From contig DKEN01000113.1 of NCBI GenBank assembly GCA_002452515.1, positions 1 to 11,517 on the forward strand: a stretch of 11,517 nt of DNA, given 5' to 3'. Shown here piece after piece: positions 7,033 through 11,517 of this stretch. The notes under the pieces were generated by a model, which did not search any database, was not told the DNA's origin, and saw nothing but the letters and a program-made list of their open reading frames with translations. Within the stretch, counting starts at the first letter, position 1; each line of letters starts with the position of its first letter. Source of the stretch: Spartobacteria bacterium UBA6821. GTDB taxonomy: Bacteria; Verrucomicrobiota; Verrucomicrobiia; Chthoniobacterales; UBA6821. The translations under genes were made by a program, and so were the position numbers.

Positions 7033-7254
7033 CTATCGTGTTCGTTTCGAAGAAGATCTGGCGTGTCGCCACGGAGTGCGATGTTTTAGCATCCAGTCAA
7101 GCAGAGCCCGTTCAAACCCGATATCGCGACCGGCTTTTTCACTTTCGATCCACTTGTGGCGCAAAATTTCCTCCCGTTCTGCCAAGAATTCGCGGTAAAG
7201 CGTCGAATTCTTCAGAAGATCACCGGTATCCGATGATGCAAGAGTGCGTGTCAT
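7033..7254 (-). CDS. Small charged protein of unknown function
   Basis: A 73-residue reading frame between the transporter and pyrR. It is not a family I can name. The protein is soluble-looking, rich in charged residues and probably helical, with a core LYREFLAEREEILRHKW (19-35), IGFERALLDWMLKHR (45-59) and a basic tail (SSSKRTR). There is no signal peptide or membrane segment, and no cysteine pair. The patterned helices and the absence of an equally good frame on either strand support a real gene. The ATG at 7254 is preferred over a TTG at 7290 because that TTG overlaps a well-formed promoter -35 box. There is no Shine-Dalgarno; the message may be leaderless. The gene lies 50 bases before pyrR, so its promoter could also supply the pyr operon. 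Confidence 0.7.
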   Translation of the reverse strand: MTRTLASSDTGDLLKNSTLYREFLAEREEILRHKWIESEKAGRDIGFERALLDWMLKHRTPWRHARSSSKRTR

Positions 7255-7261
7255 TTCGATA

Positions 7262-7290
7262 ACTCTACGATCAGACCACTGCCGTGTCAA
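7262..7290 (-). promoter_or_regulatory. Sigma70-type promoter before the 73-residue gene (possibly leaderless)
   Basis: On the - strand a perfect -35 TTGACA (7290-7285) is followed by a 17-nt spacer and a -10-like TAGAGT (7267-7262). The expected transcript start falls at about 7255, at the ATG at 7254, so the mRNA would have almost no 5' leader. The same TAGAGT/CAGAGT arrangement appears before two other genes in the window. It may also drive pyrR-pyrB-pyrC. Confidence 0.6.
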
Positions 7291-7320
7291 TAATCCGCCT
7301 TTTAGTGGGCTTATTGCTTT

Positions 7321-9117
7321 TTATTCCAATCGCGTCCGTCCACACCCCTGAAAAGTCATCACGAGGCCGACTGCAACATGGATTCCCAAAACGCAGAGAC
7401 AGATATTGGAAGCGGAGAGACCTGTCTGGATGACCATGTTCACAATATCGTAATACCGCTCCCCCCTTAAGGTCTGAAGCATTCCCGACCAACTCCAATA
7501 GGCAGCAATGAATGGGCGAACCATAGCCCCGAGCCACGTCGGTAGCGCGAGCACCGCCCCTGATAACGGGAGTTGGAATCCGACGAGATAGATCGAGGCA
7601 AGCGATGCCTGTTCTGCCGTGTGGAGAAAGCTGGAGATTGCCAGACAGATGCTCGTCATTGCCGCATTCACGAGAAAGAGAAATAGGAATTGTTCTGCCA
7701 GATCCCCGGGGAAGGCACAGGTCAGATGGATGAAATATCCCATCCAGAGCGACTGAACTGCTGCAAGCGCCCCCAGAAAAACAATCTTACTGCCCACATA
7801 CGCCGTGATGCTCAGTCCAGAGAGTTTTTCTTTTTCAAAGATCGGCCGTTCCGAGGCAATCTCCCTGCCGGAGTTATTCGCTCCCATCAGGCTCAGGAGA
7901 ACGACCTCAAACATGATGATGCCCGAGACCAGACTGCCAACCGAACTGGCCTGTCGAAGAAAATCGAGCGCTTCCTTCTGCTGCTGGATGACATTGAGAT
8001 CAAGCCCCATACTGAGGTTGCGGATCTGCGGCAGGCCATTCCATCCAAAGATGGCGACGAGACAGGGGAACCCAAACACCAAGCCGATCTGAAGCCAAAG
8101 CTGGGCATGACTGCGGAAAAAAATAAGATACCGCCTTCCTACCAGGGTGAACAACTGTGAGAGCATCCCCGGCGGTGCGACGATATCAGGAGCAGGAGCG
8201 ATCTCCTCAACTTCGGACTCCTTCACCGCGACAAGCCGCCCTCCACAGTGCGTGCAATATCTGATCCTCTTCGATGAAAAGGCTCCGCACTCAGGACAGG
8301 AAAGCATATCAGGCCGATCCCCTCCGACACTCTCCTTGAAAGACGTACCGTGCTTTTTCCAGGAGTTTTGCCATTCCTCCGCATCCCGTGACTCCAACTG
8401 TGCATAGATGAGGTTTGGATCCTCAACCCGGAAATAGTGTGCCAAATGCTCAGGCTTTCCTTCATAAACCAGCACCCCTTTGAAAAGCACCAGCACCGAG
8501 TCGTAACTCTGGAGATGTTTCAGACTGTGCGTGACCGAAAGAACAAGACGTGTACCGTCACGCGCAACCCTGCGCAGCAATCCGACAATTTCATCCTCCG
8601 CCTGAGGATCCAAGCCGCTTGTCACCTCATCACAGAGCAGAATCGGCGGACTGCTTGTCAGTTCCATTGCCAGGGCAAGACGTCGCTTCTGCCCCCCGGA
8701 GAGCACCTTCACAGGACGCTCCCGTAATTCGCTCATCCCCACTTCGCCCAGCAATCGGGAGACCATCTCCTCTCGTTCCAAGCTCGATTGTCCCGACACT
8801 CGCAGCCTTGCGGAATAGTCGACACTCTCCTCCACGGTGAGTTCCTCATAGGCGATACTGAACTGTGGGACATACCCGATCTCGGAGGGCTTGAAATCTT
8901 CCTCTGAAAGATCACGCCCGTCCCAAAGGATCGCTCCCTCCTCTTCGCCCGGGGCAATCCCGGCGATCATTTTGAGCAGAGAACTCTTTCCGCAACCAGA
9001 AGGGCCGATGATGGCCACAAAATCACCCCGATGAAACTCGCCTGATATTTCAGAAAGAAGACACGGGGATTCCTCATTTGAGGAAAGTCGGAGAGTGAGA
9101 TGATTCAGGGAGAGCAT
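7321..9117 (-). CDS. ABCG-like ABC transporter: ATPase-zinc ribbon-permease fusion
   Basis: A 598-residue half-transporter with its ATPase first and membrane domain second, as in the ABCG/White group. The ATPase shows Walker A GPSGCGKSS (38-46), Q-loop Gln85, signature LSGGQKRR (139-146), Walker B ILLCDE (159-164) and switch His197. Residues 274-291 hold CPEC and CTHC, a four-cysteine zinc ribbon placed between the two domains. The permease half (about 320-598) has six or so hydrophobic segments near 341-358, 393-412, 442-465, 475-497, 505-525 and 570-590, with REIASERPIFEKEK (418-431) in the first cytoplasmic loop region, a typical ABC2-type feature. It would work as a dimer in the inner membrane; the substrate and direction are unknown, though export is usual. 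ATG 9117 starts just before the first ATPase strand and is preceded by a promoter-like sequence; ATG 9141 or GTG 9183 would add 8 or 22 residues. No Shine-Dalgarno is well placed for any of them. Confidence 0.88.
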   Translation of the reverse strand: MLSLNHLTLRLSSNEESPCLLSEISGEFHRGDFVAIIGPSGCGKSSLLKMIAGIAPGEEEGAILWDGRDLSEEDFKPSEIGYVPQFSIAYEELTVEESVDYSARLRVSGQSSLEREEMVSRLLGEVGMSELRERPVKVLSGGQKRRLALAMELTSSPPILLCDEVTSGLDPQAEDEIVGLLRRVARDGTRLVLSVTHSLKHLQSYDSVLVLFKGVLVYEGKPEHLAHYFRVEDPNLIYAQLESRDAEEWQNSWKKHGTSFKESVGGDRPDMLSCPECGAFSSKRIRYCTHCGGRLVAVKESEVEEIAPAPDIVAPPGMLSQLFTLVGRRYLIFFRSHAQLWLQIGLVFGFPCLVAIFGWNGLPQIRNLSMGLDLNVIQQQKEALDFLRQASSVGSLVSGIIMFEVVLLSLMGANNSGREIASERPIFEKEKLSGLSITAYVGSKIVFLGALAAVQSLWMGYFIHLTCAFPGDLAEQFLFLFLVNAAMTSICLAISSFLHTAEQASLASIYLVGFQLPLSGAVLALPTWLGAMVRPFIAAYWSWSGMLQTLRGERYYDIVNMVIQTGLSASNICLCVLGIHVAVGLVMTFQGCGRTRLE

Positions 9118-9123
9118 TCGATA

Positions 9124-9152
9124 ACTCTGTAACCGTGCCATTTTAGAAACAA
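9124..9152 (-). promoter_or_regulatory. Putative leaderless-type promoter before the ABC transporter
   Basis: On the - strand TTGTTT (9152-9147), a 17-nt spacer and CAGAGT (9129-9124) precede ATG 9117 by 6 nt. The hexamers are poor matches alone. However, the 11-mer AGAGTTATCGA just before this ATG also lies just before the ATG of the 73-residue gene, with one base difference in spacing. Confidence 0.35.
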
Positions 9153-9177
9153 GAAAAGCTTCTGCTCCCCCCAATAC

Positions 9178-9205
9178 TTGCACGGGAGGGAGGAGTGTTT
9201 AGAGT
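9178..9205 (+). promoter_or_regulatory. Putative leaderless-type promoter before proC
   Basis: TTGCAC (9178-9183), a 16-nt spacer and TAGAGT (9200-9205) precede the proC ATG by 6 nt. The -10-like box is identical to that before the 73-residue gene. A strong AGGAG sequence (9191-9195) lies 16 nt before the ATG, too far for normal ribosome binding and within the spacer of this promoter. It is divergent from the transporter promoter. Confidence 0.35.
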
Positions 9206-9211
9206 TTCCGC

Positions 9212-10015
9212 ATGAATTATGCCTTTCTTGGTGGTGGTCGGATGGGATCTGCCCTGATTCGTGGAATGCTCGCTTCCGGCTTGACCGATGGCGATCACAT
9301 CACCATTTCCTCAAAACACCTGGAATCCGCTCAAAAAGCCGCCTCGTCGCTCGGCACCAACGCGGCCCGATCCAATGCCGAAGCAGTCTCGGGAGCCGAT
9401 GTAATCTTCCTGTGTGTAAAACCAAGTCAATCCCTGGCAGTCGTGACCGAGGCTGCCACCCAACTGCAGGGGAAACTTCTCATCTCCATCGTTGCGGGAA
9501 TCCATTCGAAGGACCTCCTGGAAGCTGCCGCAGGAAAGCTACGGGTCATCCGTACGATGCCAAACACCGCGGTGCGACTTCGCAAGGGAATCACAGCTGT
9601 GGCACCCGATACCTCCTCAACCGCCGAGGATCTCGCTCTGACTCTGAAAATTTTTTCCTCCGTTGGAACTGCCCTTGAAGTCCGCGAAAAGGATCTGGAT
9701 GCAGTCACCGCCGTGAGCGGCAGCGGACCAGCCTTTGCCCTGCTGATGCTGGAATCGCTTGCTCAGGGAGGGATTGAGGGAGGCCTCGATCCTGAAGTCG
9801 CCAAAACCTGCGCCGCAGGGGCACTGGCAGCGGCGGCGGCACTTGTGATGGAAACCGGCGAATCCCCCCTAGCACTGCGTCAAGAGATCACGAGTCCCGG
9901 AGGAACGACCGCCGCAGGACTAGATGTACTCACCGAGTCAGGATTTCCCAACATCGTCCGCGATGCGGCGAATGCTGCACGTCACCGGTCCATCGAGCTT
10001 TCAGCCAAACGCTGA
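9212..10015 (+). CDS. proC: Pyrroline-5-carboxylate reductase
   Basis: ProC reduces pyrroline-5-carboxylate to proline with NAD(P)H, the last step of proline synthesis in the cytoplasm. The 267-residue protein has the N-terminal nucleotide-binding motif FLGGGRMGSALIRG (5-18), IFLCVKPSQ (65-73), the RTMPNTAV segment (115-122), and the family signature in the C-terminal dimer domain, from VTAVSGSGPAF (165-175) to ITSPGGTTAAGL (227-238). Length fits the family (about 265-280). ATG 9212 starts directly with the first strand of the Rossmann fold. Upstream the divergent ABC transporter starts within about 95 bases; downstream the TPR gene begins 5 bases after the stop, which suggests an operon. Confidence 0.96.
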   Translation: MNYAFLGGGRMGSALIRGMLASGLTDGDHITISSKHLESAQKAASSLGTNAARSNAEAVSGADVIFLCVKPSQSLAVVTEAATQLQGKLLISIVAGIHSKDLLEAAAGKLRVIRTMPNTAVRLRKGITAVAPDTSSTAEDLALTLKIFSSVGTALEVREKDLDAVTAVSGSGPAFALLMLESLAQGGIEGGLDPEVAKTCAAGALAAAAALVMETGESPLALRQEITSPGGTTAAGLDVLTESGFPNIVRDAANAARHRSIELSAKR

Positions 10016-10020
10016 GCCGC

Positions 10021-10740
10021 ATGAAGATTCCCCTGATCGTCGCGTTCGCGCTCTGCATCGGAACACTCTCGAATGCGAGTGGATCCCAAAGCTCTGAGAA
10101 GTCATCGTCATCATCCCCAAAAACGAACTCTCCGGCTTCCTTTATTCCCGAACAAGCCCGATCCTTGGCGACTCGTGCAGAGGCCGCCTTTGCCTCGGGT
10201 GATCTGAAACAGGCGGAAAGCTTCTACAAACAGTCTCTCGACTACGGACCGAACAATCCCCCTCTCCTGGTCAGCCTCGCTGCGGTGGAAACCCGCATGG
10301 GAAAACTTGATGATTCAGAAAAACTGCTGCAGCAGGCGCTCCATCTTGATCTCAAGAACTCCGCTGCTTGGCTCCTGCTTGGGATGAATTATCTAGAGGA
10401 AAAGCGCAATGACGAGGCTTTTGCCGCACTGGTGCAGGCGGCTCTTTACGATGATCATAACCCACGCGCCCACAATTATCTCGGCATCGCCGCAGGACGC
10501 AAGGGATGGAACGAGGTGTCGGAAGACGAACTCCGACGGGCTATCGACCTCGATCCCGAGTATGCCGATGCTAACTTCAATCTTGCCGTCCTCTACCTTC
10601 GCCGTACCCCGCCACTGATTGAACTCGGCCGTCGGCACTACCAGCAGGCTCTTGACCTTGGCTCCCCAAAAGATCCCGTCATCGAGGCTCAACTTGCCAA
10701 AGATGCCCAAGTTCCTGCAACATCCCCCCCTCTTCCTTGA
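10021..10740 (+). CDS. Secreted tetratricopeptide-repeat protein
   Basis: A 239-residue protein with an N-terminal signal peptide (MKIPLIVAFALCIGTLSNAS, likely cut near residue 20) and a serine-rich linker (21-40). Five TPR units of 34 residues follow, at about 46-79, 80-113, 114-147, 148-181 and a weaker 182-216. The repeats show the usual A/G, Y/L and P positions, for example GDLKQAESFYKQSLDYGPNN and DELRRAIDLDPEYADANFN. The protein therefore probably acts outside the cytoplasmic membrane as a protein-binding scaffold. The partner is unknown. The gene sits between proC and a cell-wall carboxypeptidase, 5 and 4 bases away, so co-transcription is likely and a link to envelope work is possible but not shown. 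Confidence 0.88.
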   Translation: MKIPLIVAFALCIGTLSNASGSQSSEKSSSSSPKTNSPASFIPEQARSLATRAEAAFASGDLKQAESFYKQSLDYGPNNPPLLVSLAAVETRMGKLDDSEKLLQQALHLDLKNSAAWLLLGMNYLEEKRNDEAFAALVQAALYDDHNPRAHNYLGIAAGRKGWNEVSEDELRRAIDLDPEYADANFNLAVLYLRRTPPLIELGRRHYQQALDLGSPKDPVIEAQLAKDAQVPATSPPLP

Positions 10741-10744
10741 TGTC

Positions 10745-11517
10745 ATGACACGCTCCTTGATTCTTCCAGTCCTTCTTCTACTCGGCACAGTCTCCCTCTT
10801 CAGCGCCACCACTCCTCCCCCGGAGATCAAGGGTGCCTCCGCCATCGTCGTCGATGCGAACACAGGGGAGGTTCTCTTACAAATCAACGCCGATGAGAAA
10901 CGTCCCGTTGGGAGCACTCAGAAACTGCTCACCTCCCTGCTTGTTGCAGAACACGGCAATCTCGATAAGCCCGTCGTGATTCAACCTATTGACGAAGCCA
11001 CCGAACCGACAAAACTTCAACTCACTCCCGGAACTTCCTACACTCGTCGTGAACTCCTGACGGCTTTGCTCGTCAAGAGCCCGAACGATGTTGCCCGTGC
11101 ACTTGCTCGCGACTACGCAGGTTCCATCGAGGAATTCGCCATTGTCATGAATGCCAAGGCACAGGAACTCGGCATGACCTCCTCCCACTTCGTCAATCCA
11201 AACGGCCTTCCTGACCCCAATCAGTATTCCACTGCACGAGACATGGCCAAGGTCGCCCGTGCGGCCCATGCGAATCCCATTCTCTCCCCCATTGTCACCA
11301 TCAAGTATCTGAATTTCCGTTACACAGACGGACGTGTGCACCTGCTGCGTAATACCAATGAAACGATGCGAGACAACTGGTTCTGCACTGGTATGAAAAC
11401 CGGCTACACCGATCTGGCGAAGCATTGTCTGGTCTGCAGCGGAAGCGCCAACGGTAAGGAAGTTATCACCATCATCTTGGGCAGTACCAAGGAACGCGTC
11501 TTCTCTGATTCCGCCAA
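10745..11517 (+). CDS. D-alanyl-D-alanine carboxypeptidase (S11 family), 3' end cut off
   Basis: An open frame of 257 codons runs off the right edge. It starts with a signal peptide (MTRSLILPVLLLLGTVSLFS, cut near residue 20-21), followed by the penicillin-binding fold of DacA/DacF-type carboxypeptidases: ASAIVVDANTGEVL (31-44), the S57-T-Q-K60 nucleophile motif in RPVGSTQKLLT, S112-P-N114 as the SxN motif, NPNGLPDPNQYSTARDMAK (151-169), and K218-T-G220 in GMKTGYT. Such enzymes remove the terminal D-alanine from peptidoglycan side chains in the periplasm. All three active-site motifs are present. The second motif reads SPN rather than the common SGN, which keeps the key Ser and Asn. Whether a C-terminal membrane anchor exists cannot be seen. 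It follows the TPR gene by 4 bases. Confidence 0.94.
   Translation, partial: MTRSLILPVLLLLGTVSLFSATTPPPEIKGASAIVVDANTGEVLLQINADEKRPVGSTQKLLTSLLVAEHGNLDKPVVIQPIDEATEPTKLQLTPGTSYTRRELLTALLVKSPNDVARALARDYAGSIEEFAIVMNAKAQELGMTSSHFVNPNGLPDPNQYSTARDMAKVARAAHANPILSPIVTIKYLNFRYTDGRVHLLRNTNETMRDNWFCTGMKTGYTDLAKHCLVCSGSANGKEVITIILGSTKERVFSDSA

Noticed and set aside
9184..9195. GGGAGGGAGGAG as the proC ribosome-binding site
   Set aside because: The sequence is strong, but its AGGAG core is 16 nt from the ATG, outside the normal range, and no alternative start lies nearer in frame.
10393..10917. 174-codon open frame on the - strand
   Set aside because: It is antisense to the TPR gene and the start of the carboxypeptidase gene, both of which have clear domains and signal peptides.
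10877..11425. 182-codon open frame on the - strand
   Set aside because: It is antisense to the S11 carboxypeptidase, which carries all three active-site motifs.

Overview
The window looks like ordinary chromosome from a member of the Verrucomicrobiota, possibly the Opitutae side. The main clue is a small secreted protein that resembles the exosortase-associated TIGR04073 family, which is typical of that phylum. Supporting hints are the moderately high GC content and the scarcity of well-placed Shine-Dalgarno sequences. The phylum is an inference; no rRNA or other decisive marker is present.

Left part (1-2838, + strand): the end of a ROK-family sugar kinase or regulator, queA (queuosine biosynthesis, overlapping the ROK stop by 4 bases), a YhaM-like OB-fold/HD-domain 3'-5' exoribonuclease, and the TIGR04073-like secreted protein, closed by a strong intrinsic terminator. 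The genes are tightly packed and probably co-transcribed.

Middle part (2837-9117, - strand, read right to left): an ABCG-like half-transporter with an unusual zinc ribbon between its ATPase and membrane domains; a 73-residue protein of unknown function; the pyrimidine operon pyrR-pyrB-pyrC; and tgt. Tgt is the enzyme that inserts the queuosine precursor base into tRNA, so the queuosine genes queA and tgt lie close together but converge. A PyrR-binding hairpin sits directly before pyrR and contains its candidate ribosome-binding sequences. Between pyrC and tgt lies a 172-bp stretch with 34-nt inverted-repeat arms built from 9-nt units. One arm contains the only plausible tgt start codon.

Right part (9212 to the end, + strand): proC (last step of proline synthesis), a secreted five-TPR protein, and a D-alanyl-D-alanine carboxypeptidase cut off by the window end. 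They are spaced 4-5 bases apart and look like one operon.

No rRNA, tRNA, CRISPR array, prophage or transposase gene is visible, and no gene-free stretch exceeds 300 bases. The items most worth following up are the PyrR hairpin, the inverted-repeat element before tgt, a shared promoter-like arrangement (TAGAGT/CAGAGT 6-7 nt before ATG) at three genes that suggests leaderless mRNAs, and the zinc-ribbon transporter.
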